NCBI GenBank assembly: GCA_949293415.1
Contig: CASFDK010000005.1
Coordinates: 1-64,000 of the forward strand
Origin: an uncultured Verrucomicrobiota bacterium
Lineage (GTDB): Bacteria > Verrucomicrobiota > Verrucomicrobiia > Opitutales > Intestinicryptomonadaceae
Reading direction: 5' to 3'
DNA: 64,000 nucleotides
Part shown: positions 43,971 through 52,330 of the stretch, piece after piece
Layout of the letters: every line of letters begins with the position of its first letter
How positions within the stretch are numbered: position 1 is the first letter of the stretch
Position numbers and translations under genes: made by a program
The notes under the pieces: generated by a model
What the model was told of the DNA's origin: nothing
What the model saw: only the letters and a program-made list of their open reading frames with translations
Databases searched by the model: none

Positions 43971-44822
43971 CTATTTTTTCTGTTTAGCGTTGTTTTCGAA
44001 AAATTTCGCAAAGAACAGGGTTTGGTATTCTATCGAATTGCGCCAGTACTGGCGGTTGTGCGCCCCCGGACGCGTGGTGTACTGGTGGGGTATTCGCATA
44101 TAGAGCATTTTCTTGTGGAGGGCTTCGTTGACTTCATAGAAGAAGTCCGACGTGCCGCAGTCGATGACGATTGCGGGAGCGTTGCGCGGATTGATTTTGT
44201 GGAGCTGGTTTATGACGGTATGCGAGTCCCAAATTTCGGCGTTGTCGGCGTATTCGCCGAGCGATTCGAACATCTTCCACGCGGCGGGGAACGGGCGGAT
44301 ATCGACGCCGCCGCTCGACGAGCCGCACGCGCCGAACACGTCCTGATGCCTTATGCCGAGCCACAAGCCGCCGTGTCCTCCCATACTGAAGCCCGATACC
44401 GCCCTGCCTTTGGGCGATGCAATCGTGCGGTATTTTGTGTCGATAAATTCAACCAGTTCCTTCGAGACAAAGGTCTCGTATTTGAATTCGGTTTTTTTCG
44501 GCGCATCCCAATACCAGCTTGTCGAGCCGTCGGGGCAGACGAAGATTACGCCGTACAGCGACGCGAGCCGCGGAAGATCGGGCTTTATGAGAAGCCACGT
44601 TGTGTGGTTTCCCCCGAAGCCGTGCAGCAGGTAGATTACGGGGTATCTTTTGTCGGCGTTCTTCGCGTACGAGTCGGGCAGAACGACAAGCGCGGGGATT
44701 TCCTTTTGCATCGACGCGCTTTGCGCCGCCACAAGCTCCGTGTTTTTCGGCGGCTGTTGCGCCGTCAGAACCGACGCGCAAAGAAGCGCAACCGAGCAGA
44801 GAAAGATTTTAGCGTATTTCAT
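43971..44822 (-). CDS. CE1-like secreted esterase, paralogue B
   Basis: The 283-residue protein has a signal peptide (IFLCSVALLCASVLTA) and the alpha/beta-hydrolase fold of esterase D/feruloyl and acetylxylan esterases. Catalytic residues: Ser146 in SGFSMGGHGG, Asp in VIDCGTSDFFYEV, His in RPGAHNRQYW. LLHGFGGNHTTW is the oxyanion-side motif. It is closely related to the gene just upstream, sharing long identical blocks (RTIASPKGRA, DCGTSD, EYTTRPG/QYTTRPG), so it is a recent tandem duplicate. It is 6 nt after that gene and 14 nt before GH5. Confidence 0.88.
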   Translation of the reverse strand: MKYAKIFLCSVALLCASVLTAQQPPKNTELVAAQSASMQKEIPALVVLPDSYAKNADKRYPVIYLLHGFGGNHTTWLLIKPDLPRLASLYGVIFVCPDGSTSWYWDAPKKTEFKYETFVSKELVEFIDTKYRTIASPKGRAVSGFSMGGHGGLWLGIRHQDVFGACGSSSGGVDIRPFPAAWKMFESLGEYADNAEIWDSHTVINQLHKINPRNAPAIVIDCGTSDFFYEVNEALHKKMLYMRIPHQYTTRPGAHNRQYWRNSIEYQTLFFAKFFENNAKQKK

Positions 44823-44828
44823 ATTGTC

Positions 44829-45665
44829 TTATTTTTGTGCGTTAAAGAAATTGGAGAAAAACAGGATGTTGTAGTCTATCGAGCTGCGCCAGTATTCGTG
44901 GTTGTGTCCCCCCGGACGCGTTGTGTATTCGTGCGGAATGCGCATATAGAGCATTTTCTCGTGGAGCTTTTCGTTGACTTCGTAGAAGATGTCGGACGTT
45001 CCGCAGTCGATTGCGATTGCGGGCGCGTTGCGCGGGTCGATTTTCGAAAGCTGCGTCATCACCGTGTGCGCGTTCCAGATGTCTGGGTTTTCCGCATATT
45101 CGCCGAGCGATTTCGCCATTGTCCATTTTTCGGGGAACGGGCGGATGTCGACTCCGCCGCTCATCGAGGCGCACGCGCCGAACACGTCGGCGTGTCTTAT
45201 GCCGAGCCAGAGCGCGCCGTGCCCGCCCATACTGAAACCCGCGATCGCCCTGCCTTTTGGCGATGCAATCGTGCGGTATTTCGAATCGACAAAATCGACC
45301 AGTTCCTTCGACACGAAAGTTTCGAACTTCCACTTGGGGTTTTTCGGCGCGTCCCAATACCAGCTCGTCAATCCGTCGGGGCAGACGAAGATTATGTCGA
45401 ACCTTGATGCGACGTTTTGCAGGTCGGGCTTGGTCTTATTTGCCCAAGTTTTGTAGTTGTCGGCGCATCCGTGGAGAAGGTAGACTACGGGATATTTTTT
45501 GTCGGCGTTCTTTCCGTACGAATCGGGCAGTACGACAGTCGCGTTTATCTGTCTTTGCATCGACGCGCTTTGTACGGCGGCTTCGCCGACATTTGCATTT
45601 GCGTATAGTCCGTGCGCCGCGGCAAAAACCGCCGCCCCCGCGAAAAATGTAAAAAAGCGTTTCAT
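44829..45665 (-). CDS. CE1-like secreted esterase, paralogue A
   Basis: This 278-residue protein starts the three-gene minus-strand operon. It has a signal peptide (TFFAGAAVFAAAHGLYA) and the alpha/beta hydrolase motifs LLHGCADNYKTW and Ser145 in AGFSMGGHGALW, Asp in AIDCGTSDIFYEV, His in RPGGHNHEYWRSS. Both paralogues keep the full triad. Loops differ between them (CADNYKTW against FGGNHTTW), which could mean different acyl specificity, such as acetyl and feruloyl. It diverges from the K+/H+ antiporter gene, with an 80-bp gap. Confidence 0.88.
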   Translation of the reverse strand: MKRFFTFFAGAAVFAAAHGLYANANVGEAAVQSASMQRQINATVVLPDSYGKNADKKYPVVYLLHGCADNYKTWANKTKPDLQNVASRFDIIFVCPDGLTSWYWDAPKNPKWKFETFVSKELVDFVDSKYRTIASPKGRAIAGFSMGGHGALWLGIRHADVFGACASMSGGVDIRPFPEKWTMAKSLGEYAENPDIWNAHTVMTQLSKIDPRNAPAIAIDCGTSDIFYEVNEKLHEKMLYMRIPHEYTTRPGGHNHEYWRSSIDYNILFFSNFFNAQK

Positions 45666-45745
45666 ATTGCTTGTAAAATAAATGGATTGTGTCGATTCTG
45701 TAAAACAAAAAACGACGGACGTTTCGCCGTTTCCGCATACGCCAT

Positions 45746-47239
45746 ATGAAGTCGATAACGCCTGAAAACATCATTCTAATCGGCTCGGGAATGTTGCTTG
45801 TGAGTATATTCGCGGGTAAAATGAGCTCGCGCTTCGGTATTCCGTCGTTGTTGCTTTTTCTGCTCATCGGTATGTTTATGGGCACCGACGGCGTGGGCTA
45901 CCACTTCGAAAACGTCGGAGCGACGCAGTTCGTGGGGATGATGGCGCTGAGCGTAATACTCTTCTCGGGCGGTATGGACACCCGCATTTCCGACGTCAAG
46001 CCGATTGTCCGCGAGGGCGTGGTTCTGGCGACGGTCGGGGTTGTGGCGACGGCGTTTCTGACGGGCGGATTCATCTATTTTATAGGCGGGCTTTTCAAGT
46101 TCAATCTGACGTTCGCCGAATCGCTGTTGCTCGCTTCGGTTATGTCGTCTACGGACTCAGCTTCGGTCTTTGCCCTGTTGCGCTCGAAGGGGCTTTCGCT
46201 CCGCGAAAATCTGCGCGAGACCCTCGAGCTTGAGAGCGGCAGCAACGACCCCATGGCGTACATTCTGACAATCGTCCTCATCCAGTTCATACAGGGCGAG
46301 GCGGCGTTTGCGTCCGCCGCCAGCACTTTCGTTTTGCAGATGGTTTTCGGAATCGCCTTGGGGATGATGTTCGGCTATCTCGCGGTCTGGTTTGTCAACA
46401 GGGCGAGTCTCGATAACGTGTCGCTCTACTCGGTACTGCTCGTCGCCTGCGTGTTCTTCATATTTTCGACGACCGACAGGCTCGGCGGCAACGGCTATTT
46501 GGCGGTCTACATATCGGGTCTGATTTACGGCAATTCGCGCGCGATACATTTGCGCAATACGAAAAAGTTCTTTTCGGGCTTTGCGTGGCTCTGGCAGATT
46601 ATAATCTTTTTGACGCTCGGTCTGCTTGTGAATCCGAGCGAACTTCTGCCCGTTTCGGCTTTCGCGCTTTTGGTTGGCGCGTTTCTAATCGTGCTCGGGC
46701 GGCCGATAAGCGTTTTGTTTTCGCTTCTTCCGTTCAAGCGGTATTCGGGAAACGGCAGGCTGTATATTTCGTGGGTCGGTTTGCGCGGGGCTGTGCCGAT
46801 AATTTTTGCGACGTATCCGCTCATTGCGAAAGTTCCGAATGCGGAGCTTATTTTCAATTCCGTATTTTTCATAACCATTCTTTCGCTTGTGGTGCAGGGT
46901 ATGTCGCTGACCAAGATGGCGGCGTGGCTCGGCGTGAGCGAGCCGGAAACTTCGATGAAGTCCGACTTGGATTTCGAGCTGCCCGACGAGATGAAGTCGG
47001 TGCTTTCCGAAATCGACGTAACCGTCGACTTGCTTTCCAGGGGCGACAAGCTGATGTCGCTCGGTCTTCCCGCAAAGACGCTCGTGATAATGGTGCGGCG
47101 CGACAAGGGCTATTTCATCCCCAACGGTATGACCGAGCTGAAAGCGGGTGACAAGTTGTATGTGATAAGCGACAGTGAGAACGAACTCAAGCAAGTCTGC
47201 CAAGACCGCAATATACCCTACTATACTATCGGCGAGTGA
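45746..47239 (+). CDS. K+/H+ (or Na+/H+) antiporter, NhaP2/CvrA-like
   Basis: The 497-residue protein has about 12 transmembrane helices of the CPA1 type. ASVMSSTDSASVFALL and TLELESGSNDPMAY contain the ion-binding region, and SWVGLRGAVPIIFATYP is typical. The C-terminal 90 residues (LPAKTLVIMVRRDKGYFIPNG) form a TrkA-C/RCK_C-like cytosolic domain, as in NhaP2. Such antiporters adjust cytosolic K+ and pH. It is flanked by carbohydrate genes with no functional link. Its stop is only 1 nt before the palindromic repeat at 47241. Confidence 0.9.
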   Translation: MKSITPENIILIGSGMLLVSIFAGKMSSRFGIPSLLLFLLIGMFMGTDGVGYHFENVGATQFVGMMALSVILFSGGMDTRISDVKPIVREGVVLATVGVVATAFLTGGFIYFIGGLFKFNLTFAESLLLASVMSSTDSASVFALLRSKGLSLRENLRETLELESGSNDPMAYILTIVLIQFIQGEAAFASAASTFVLQMVFGIALGMMFGYLAVWFVNRASLDNVSLYSVLLVACVFFIFSTTDRLGGNGYLAVYISGLIYGNSRAIHLRNTKKFFSGFAWLWQIIIFLTLGLLVNPSELLPVSAFALLVGAFLIVLGRPISVLFSLLPFKRYSGNGRLYISWVGLRGAVPIIFATYPLIAKVPNAELIFNSVFFITILSLVVQGMSLTKMAAWLGVSEPETSMKSDLDFELPDEMKSVLSEIDVTVDLLSRGDKLMSLGLPAKTLVIMVRRDKGYFIPNGMTELKAGDKLYVISDSENELKQVCQDRNIPYYTIGE

Positions 47240-47240
47240 C

Positions 47241-47363
47241 GGCGCGTGAAAGTACTTCCCTAAGGGCGTTTCACAAACGCCCCAGACCGCACGCGTACGC
47301 CAAGTACGCTGTGCGCCCTGTGTCGTTTGCAAAGCCACCCTTATGAAAGTACTTTGACGCGCC
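47241..47363. mobile_element. Second palindromic element with GGCGCGTGAAA end
   Basis: GGCGCGTGAAAGTACTT (47241-47257) is nearly complementary to AAGTACTTTGACGCGCC at the other end (to 47363; one mismatch in 17). Inside are perfect hairpins GGGCGTTT-cac-AAACGCCC (47264-47282) and GCGTAC-gccaa-GTACGC (47293-47309). The 123-bp size, terminal sequence and central palindrome match the element at 16037-16156, so both belong to one non-coding family. Confidence 0.7.
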
Positions 47364-47621
47364 TAAAGTTACAGTGCTTCGCACGGAAGTTATTAGGATG
47401 TTTTCGGGGATAAGATTTGTTGCTTGTGGCGGAACGCCTGAGGCGTTGTCCGAACTTACTTTTACGGACTTCGCACGTACGCCAAGTACGCTGTGCGCCC
47501 TGTGTCGTTTGCAAAGCTACCCTTATGAAAGTACTTTGACGCGCCTAAATGGTGAGTGTTTCGCACGGAAGTTTTTTAGGATGTTTTCGGGGATAAGATT
47601 TGTTGCTTGTGGCGGAACGCC
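47294..47621. repeat. Two direct copies of a 145-bp sequence
   Basis: Copy 1 at 47294-47438 and copy 2 at 47476-47621 are nearly identical, with 182-bp spacing. Each holds the right half of the palindromic element plus about 75 bp (including TCGCACGGAAG and TTTTCGGGGATAAG). AACGCC-tga-GGCGTT at the end of copy 1 is another short hairpin. Only an arginine/cysteine-rich pseudo-frame is open. The region 47240-47752 otherwise holds no gene. Confidence 0.8.
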
Positions 47622-47752
47622 CGTGGTGTTTTTCGAAATTATTTCTTTGATGTATTCCCTTTTTGTAATTGCGTTTTTTTCAATCTTTGATTTTGGTTTT
47701 CCCGAGAGCCGTGTTTGCGGCTTATAATGCTATCAATACAATACTTTAGAAT

Positions 47753-49612
47753 ATGGGAAGAAATACAAAGAGAATTGGAGCTTTTTTTGCTCTCGTTTTG
47801 TTTATGTCGGCTTTCGGTCTTTCCGTCGCCGAAGCGGCTTGGTCGCCTGCCGGCAACGAAATTATGACAAAGTGGGGGCGCGACATCGATGTAAACAATG
47901 TTTTGCCCGAGTATCCGCGTCCGCAGATGGTGCGTTCGCAATGGAAAAATCTCAACGGGCTTTGGCGGTATGCCATCACGCCGCTCGATGCCCGATGCTC
48001 GAAGTTCGACGGCGAGATTCTCGTTCCGTTTGCCGTGGAGTCGGCGTTGTCGGGTGTCGGTAAAAAGTTTACCGCAGCCGACGCCCTTTGGTATGAGCGC
48101 GACTTCGAAATACCCGCCGATTGGAGCGGCAAAAATGTCCTTCTGAATTTCGGTGCGGTAGACCATTCCTGCGAAGTTTGGGTCAACGGCGAAAAGGTCG
48201 GTTCGCATTCGGGCGGCTACACGCCGTTTTCGTTCGACATCACGAAGGCGTTGAAGTCGGGCAAAAACGTGTTGCGCGTTAAGGTTGTAGACCCGACCGA
48301 CGACCCCAAAACGTGTTTTCAGCCGCGCGGCAAGCAGTCGCTAAAGCCCAAGGGCTGTTTCTACACTGCCGTCAGCGGCATTTGGCAGACCGTGTGGCTT
48401 GAGCCGGTTGCCGCAAAGCACGTCTCCTCGGTAAAATACACTGCCGACGTGGACAAGTCGCGTCTGGCGGCGGAGGTTTTCGCGCCCGAGGGCACGGAGT
48501 TCGAAGCGGAGCTTCTCGACGGCGGAAATGTCGTCGCGACTGCAAAGGGCGCGGCGAATGCCAAGGTTTATTTGCAGGTGAAAAATCCCAAGTTGTGGTC
48601 GCCCGAATCGCCATATCTCTATGATACAAAGATCAGGCTTTTCGACGCCGGCAAACAGGTCGACGAAGTTTCGGGCTATGCGGCGATGCGCAAAATCGGA
48701 AGGGAAGTTCTCGTAAAGGACGGCAACCCCAAGCGCGAGAAGGCGGTTATGACGCTCAACGGCAAGCCCGTCTACAGCTTCGGCCCGCTCGACCAAGGCT
48801 GGTGGCCCGACGGTCTTTACACTGCGCCTTCCGATGAAGCGTTGAAATACGACATCGAAAAAACGAAGCAGTGGGGCTTCAATATGATTCGCAAGCACAT
48901 CAAGGTTGAGCCCGCGCGCTGGTATTACCACTGCGACAGGCTCGGCATTCTCGTCTGGCAGGATATGCCCTGCGGCAAGGACGGCAACGTCCGCACCCCG
49001 TGGGCGTTCGGGCGTTATCTTGAAAAGGACACGGGCGAATTTTCGCAAAAGGCGTTCGATGCGTTTATGGACGAATATCGGGCGATGATAGATTTTCTGT
49101 GGTCGAATCCGTCGGTTGCCGTTTGGGTTCCGTTCAACGAGGGTTGGGGGCAGATGAATACGGCAAAGGTCGCCGAATGGACGAAAAAGTACGACCCGAC
49201 CCGCCTTGTGAATGCGGCAAGCGGCGGCAATTTCATCGTCAACAAGGGCGACTATACCGACGTGCACAGCTATCCGCATCCCCGTCTGATGTTGGTCGAA
49301 TGCCAGAAGGTCAACGCAATCGGCGAATATGGCGGTTTGAGCTATGTCGTAGACGGGCATACTTGGAAAAGCCGCAAGGTGTGGGGCTACAGCAATTTCA
49401 AGAATGCCGAAGAAATGCTCGACAAGTATTGCGAATATATCGATATGCTCGTCGATATGCGCAAGTACGGCGTGACCGCCGCCGTCTATACGCAGACTAC
49501 CGACGTCGAAAACGAGGCGAACGGCATTATGACCTACGACCGCGCTGTTGTAAAATTCGATGAAAAGCGTCTGCGCGAGGCAAATCAAAAGCTTATCGAT
49601 ACCGTGAAATAG
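47753..49612 (+). CDS. Secreted glycoside hydrolase family 2 protein
   Basis: The 619-residue protein has a signal peptide (GAFFALVLFMSAFGLSVAEA). It shows GH2 order: sugar-binding jelly roll (LWYERDFEIPADWSGKNV), an immunoglobulin-like middle (LWSPESPYLYDTKI), then the TIM barrel with WGFNMIRKHIKVEP. Acid/base Glu463 sits in VPFNEGWGQ and nucleophile Glu525 in AIGEYGG. Known GH2 proteins are beta-galactosidases, mannosidases or glucuronidases; the specificity is not read. It is about 600 residues, shorter than LacZ. It stands alone after the repeats and ends at a terminator at 49630-49670. Confidence 0.9.
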   Translation: MGRNTKRIGAFFALVLFMSAFGLSVAEAAWSPAGNEIMTKWGRDIDVNNVLPEYPRPQMVRSQWKNLNGLWRYAITPLDARCSKFDGEILVPFAVESALSGVGKKFTAADALWYERDFEIPADWSGKNVLLNFGAVDHSCEVWVNGEKVGSHSGGYTPFSFDITKALKSGKNVLRVKVVDPTDDPKTCFQPRGKQSLKPKGCFYTAVSGIWQTVWLEPVAAKHVSSVKYTADVDKSRLAAEVFAPEGTEFEAELLDGGNVVATAKGAANAKVYLQVKNPKLWSPESPYLYDTKIRLFDAGKQVDEVSGYAAMRKIGREVLVKDGNPKREKAVMTLNGKPVYSFGPLDQGWWPDGLYTAPSDEALKYDIEKTKQWGFNMIRKHIKVEPARWYYHCDRLGILVWQDMPCGKDGNVRTPWAFGRYLEKDTGEFSQKAFDAFMDEYRAMIDFLWSNPSVAVWVPFNEGWGQMNTAKVAEWTKKYDPTRLVNAASGGNFIVNKGDYTDVHSYPHPRLMLVECQKVNAIGEYGGLSYVVDGHTWKSRKVWGYSNFKNAEEMLDKYCEYIDMLVDMRKYGVTAAVYTQTTDVENEANGIMTYDRAVVKFDEKRLREANQKLIDTVK

Positions 49613-49629
49613 TCGCGGTTCGGAAAAAC

Positions 49630-49670
49630 AAAAACGCTTCAAGGGCAAATCCCGAAGCGTTTTTTGTTTT
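49630..49670 (+). terminator. Rho-independent terminator after the GH2 gene
   Basis: AAAAACGCTTC and GAAGCGTTTTT (11-bp stem) with a T run. It overlaps the 3' end of the antisense remnant at 49639-49869. Confidence 0.9.
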
Positions 49671-49869
49671 CGGTGATGGCGCGGCAGACTTCGGGCGAAA
49701 GCTGGGTCGCGCCTATGAATATTTGCGGGCGTTTACCGCTTGTGCGGAGCAGCATTGCGGGGTTGCCGTCAATGCAGATTCGCGGGATTGCGCCGACGGT
49801 TTCGACGGTGAAGTCCGCGCTTCGGCAGAGTGTTGCGGGGTCAGTGCGAAGAGGAGGACGGGTATGTGT
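49639..49869 (-). pseudogene. C-terminal gene remnant without start
   Basis: On the minus strand an open frame of 76 codons ends at the stop 49639-49641. It keeps the strong codon bias of the genome (GAC, TTC, ACC, GTC, ATC, GGC) and reads sensibly as protein (ADFTVETVGAIPRICIDGN, then QIFIGATQLSPEV). It has no start: a stop lies at 49870-49872 and the only ATG is deep inside. It looks like the eroded tail of a former gene. No family recognised. The 554-bp gap 49613-50166 holds this, the terminator and a promoter only. Confidence 0.4.
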
Positions 49870-49988
49870 CTAAAGTGTACTATATAATAGAGCGGGTTGA
49901 AGTTTTTCCGAATTGAATCCGCTTCGGCTGCGGAGGCAATAATATACGCCGCCGCATTTCGACAAAACCGGCGGATTTTATTGTTCGG

Positions 49989-50017
49989 TTGACAAAAACG
50001 CGAAATCGGTCGATAAA
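49989..50017 (+). promoter_or_regulatory. Promoter of the rplY-rplI gene group
   Basis: TTGACA (49989-49994) is a perfect -35 box and GATAAA (50012-50017) is the -10 with 17-nt spacing. The start would lie about 140 nt before the rplY ATG, leaving an AT-rich leader. Another weak pair is closer, so the exact start is uncertain. Confidence 0.45.
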
Positions 50018-50166
50018 TCGCGTTGGATAAAAAATAAATAAAAAATTTTGTTGATTTTGATGTGCGTGTGCGTAAAGTATACGCCTTTTTAATTCAACGG
50101 CTTTGTGTCTGATTATAAAATTTGACGCGCAGGCGGCTGTAAGAATTTATATATAACTACACGAAA

Positions 50167-50832
50167 ATGAAACAGATAAATCTCAACACAACCATAAGAA
50201 CCGACGTTGGCGGCAACACCGCAAAACGTTACCGCAAGAACGGTCAAATACCGGCTGTGATTTACGGCGAAAGCGGCGAAAAGAACCTCCTTATCGACGA
50301 AAGAGAACTTACCGTTGCACTGAAGGCAATAAGCGGCAAGGCCGTCCTCATTGACATGTCTTTCTCCGACGGCACGGAATCGCGCTACGCAATGCTCAAA
50401 GACGTTGAACGCAATCCCGTAACCGACAAGCTTTTGCATGTAGACTTCGTGGAAGTCGTACGCGGCAAGCCCATGCACGCCGTTCTCCCGCTCCACTTCG
50501 TGGGCGAAGAAGAATCTTTCGGCGTAAAGAACGAAAACGGCATTATCGAAATCCACGAACACGAAGTTCGCGTAAAGTGCCGCCCGCGCGACCTTCCCGA
50601 AATGATTACAATCGACGTTTCGGGCATGCACGTCGGCGAAGCCATCCACCTCAAGGATGTCGTTCCGCCCGAAGGTGTCGAATTTACTTCGAATATTGAA
50701 AACCTCCTCGTTACCTGCAACGAAATCGTCGTCGAAGAAGAACCCGCTCCCGCGGCGGAAGGCGATGCAACCGCTCCCGCGGCCGACGTTGCAGCTGCCG
50801 CTCCCGCGGCGGATGCGAAGGCTTCCAAGTAA
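50167..50832 (+). CDS. rplY: 50S ribosomal protein L25/general stress protein Ctc
   Basis: The 221-residue protein is the long (Ctc-like) L25. It has GGNTAKRYRKNGQIPAVIYG at the start and the C-terminal beta domain with HLKDVVPPEGVEFTS, then an Ala/Glu-rich tail (PAAEGDATAPAADVAAAA). L25 binds 5S rRNA. It is followed by pth after 60 nt. The leader (CACGAAAATG) has no Shine-Dalgarno site. The L25-pth pair is widely conserved. Confidence 0.96.
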   Translation: MKQINLNTTIRTDVGGNTAKRYRKNGQIPAVIYGESGEKNLLIDERELTVALKAISGKAVLIDMSFSDGTESRYAMLKDVERNPVTDKLLHVDFVEVVRGKPMHAVLPLHFVGEEESFGVKNENGIIEIHEHEVRVKCRPRDLPEMITIDVSGMHVGEAIHLKDVVPPEGVEFTSNIENLLVTCNEIVVEEEPAPAAEGDATAPAADVAAAAPAADAKASK

Positions 50833-50892
50833 TATATTTTCCGCTGGGCAATTTCGCGAAATCGGGGTTGCGCGGCGGAGCGTTCTTTCAAA

Positions 50893-51459
50893 ATGTCAGT
50901 AAAAATCGCAATCGGGCTCGGCAACACGGGCGCGGAGTATGTCGGAACGCGGCATAATGCGGGGCGGATAGTGCTCGGCGAAGTTGCGGCGGCGTGCGGT
51001 GCGGGGTTCTCGTACAATAAATTTTGTGCGGCGCAGACGGCGAAAATATCGCTCGGCGCGCATCCGCTTGCAATCGCATTTGCCGACGGCTATATGAACT
51101 TGAGCGGCGACGGAATTTCGAAAATCCTCAAGTTCTTCAAGCTCGACATATCCGAGGCGGTTGTAGTCTACGACGACATAACCCTCGACGCGGGGCGGAT
51201 GAAGCTCAGTGTCGGCGGGTCTTCGGGCGGGCACAACGGCATTGCCGACGTGATGGGCAAATGCGGAAACACGTTCGCCAGAATCAGAATAGGTATAGGC
51301 GCAAAACCCTATAAAACGATGGATTTGGCGGACTATGTTCTCGGAAAAATCGGAGACGAAGACCTTGCGGCGATAAAATCGCTCGACGTAAAAGGTTGTC
51401 TGTCGCTGATGCTATCGAAGGGCATTGAAGCCGCGCAGAACGTGGTGAACAGACATTGA
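50893..51459 (+). CDS. pth: Peptidyl-tRNA hydrolase
   Basis: Pth frees tRNA from dropped-off peptidyl-tRNA. The 188-residue protein has IGLGNTGAEYVGTRHNAG with the catalytic His20, and VVYDDITLDAGRMKLSVGGSSG, which contains the conserved Asp and Gly-rich segment. HNGIADVMGKCG and RIRIGIGAKP complete the signature. It lies between rplY and rpsF. Its last residues overlap a frame-in-line extension of rpsF, but the true rpsF start is downstream. Confidence 0.96.
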   Translation: MSVKIAIGLGNTGAEYVGTRHNAGRIVLGEVAAACGAGFSYNKFCAAQTAKISLGAHPLAIAFADGYMNLSGDGISKILKFFKLDISEAVVVYDDITLDAGRMKLSVGGSSGGHNGIADVMGKCGNTFARIRIGIGAKPYKTMDLADYVLGKIGDEDLAAIKSLDVKGCLSLMLSKGIEAAQNVVNRH

Positions 51460-51491
51460 ACGCGGAAAATTTAACAAAAACATCTGAAAAT

Positions 51492-51782
51492 ATGAATAAC
51501 AAGAAGTACAAAGCAACGTTTATCCTCGACACAAGAGGCTACAACGACCCCGTTGAAACACTCGTCGAAAAAATCAAGGGTGTAGTGGAATCGGCAAACT
51601 GCAGTGTTTTGTCGGTCGAAAACCTCGGACAGAAGACATTCGCCCGCACGACGGACCGCGCGTTCCCCGCAGGCATCTATGTGGAAATCGTATTCGAAGG
51701 TCCGACTACAGCCAACAATACAATCAAGGAAAAACTCCGCCTCGACAAAACGGTAAACCGCGTTTTGATAATGGCGGAATAA
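51492..51782 (+). CDS. rpsF: 30S ribosomal protein S6
   Basis: The 96-residue protein from the ATG at 51492 has the S6 ferredoxin-like pattern: KATFILDTRGYNDPVETLVE, then LENLG-type NLGQKTFARTTD and IYVEIVFEGPTTANNTIKEKL. The longer frame starting at 51456 overlaps the pth stop and adds a non-conserved stretch, so 51492 is preferred. The leader (CTGAAAATATGAA) has no Shine-Dalgarno site. It is followed by ssb after 22 nt. rpsR, normally in this operon, is absent. Confidence 0.94.
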   Translation: MNNKKYKATFILDTRGYNDPVETLVEKIKGVVESANCSVLSVENLGQKTFARTTDRAFPAGIYVEIVFEGPTTANNTIKEKLRLDKTVNRVLIMAE

Positions 51783-51804
51783 CCGAATCTGGAACGGAGC
51801 GATT

Positions 51805-52275
51805 ATGCCGTCGTTTAACAAAGTAATTTTGATGGGCAACCTCACGCGCGATCCCGAGTTGAGGCAAACCCAGAGCGGAACAAGCGTCTGCCGTTTTTCG
51901 ATAGCGGTAAACCGCTCCTACAACTCGCAGGACGGTTCTTCGCGCGACGAAACGTGCTTTGTGGAAATCGACTGCTTCGGCAGATCCGCCGAGAATATCG
52001 CAAAGTATTTTACCAAGGGCAAGCCCATCCTCATCGAAGGGCGTTTGCGTCAGGACTCGTGGGAGGACAAGCAGACGGGGCAGAAACGCACCAAGCTTAT
52101 GGTTGTTCTCGAACGCTTCGAGTTTGTCGGCGGCGCGCGCGATTCAAACAGCGGCGGTTTTGCCAACGGCGGCTACGATGCGGAATATTCCGCTCCCCAA
52201 CCGCGCGGCGGCTCTCGTCCCGCAGCTGCCCGTCCCAGAAACGACGACATCGAGGACGACGACGTTCCGTTCTGA
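51805..52275 (+). CDS. ssb: Single-stranded DNA-binding protein
   Basis: The 156-residue protein begins MPSFNKVILMGNLTRDPELR, the OB-fold start of SSB, and has VEIDCFGRSAENIAKYFTKG in the core. After a Gly/Ser/Arg-rich linker (SGGFANGGYDAEY) it ends in the acidic tip DIEDDDVPF, which docks replication and repair partners. A GGAG site 8 nt before the ATG makes it one of the few genes here with an SD. It lies between rpsF and rplI. Confidence 0.97.
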   Translation: MPSFNKVILMGNLTRDPELRQTQSGTSVCRFSIAVNRSYNSQDGSSRDETCFVEIDCFGRSAENIAKYFTKGKPILIEGRLRQDSWEDKQTGQKRTKLMVVLERFEFVGGARDSNSGGFANGGYDAEYSAPQPRGGSRPAAARPRNDDIEDDDVPF

Positions 52276-52330
52276 TTTATTTCGGATTTTCCACCCGCGA
52301 CAAAATTTTTAAACCTTAACAACAACAATT

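Noticed and set aside
47374..47727. A plus-strand ORF of 117 codons in the repeat region.
   Set aside because: It is made of the duplicated repeat units (the same MFSGIRFVACGGTP appears twice) and has no codon bias like genes.
51456..51491. An earlier start for rpsF adding 12 residues.
   Set aside because: It overlaps the pth stop and lies before the conserved S6 N-terminus. The ATG at 51492 gives the family length.
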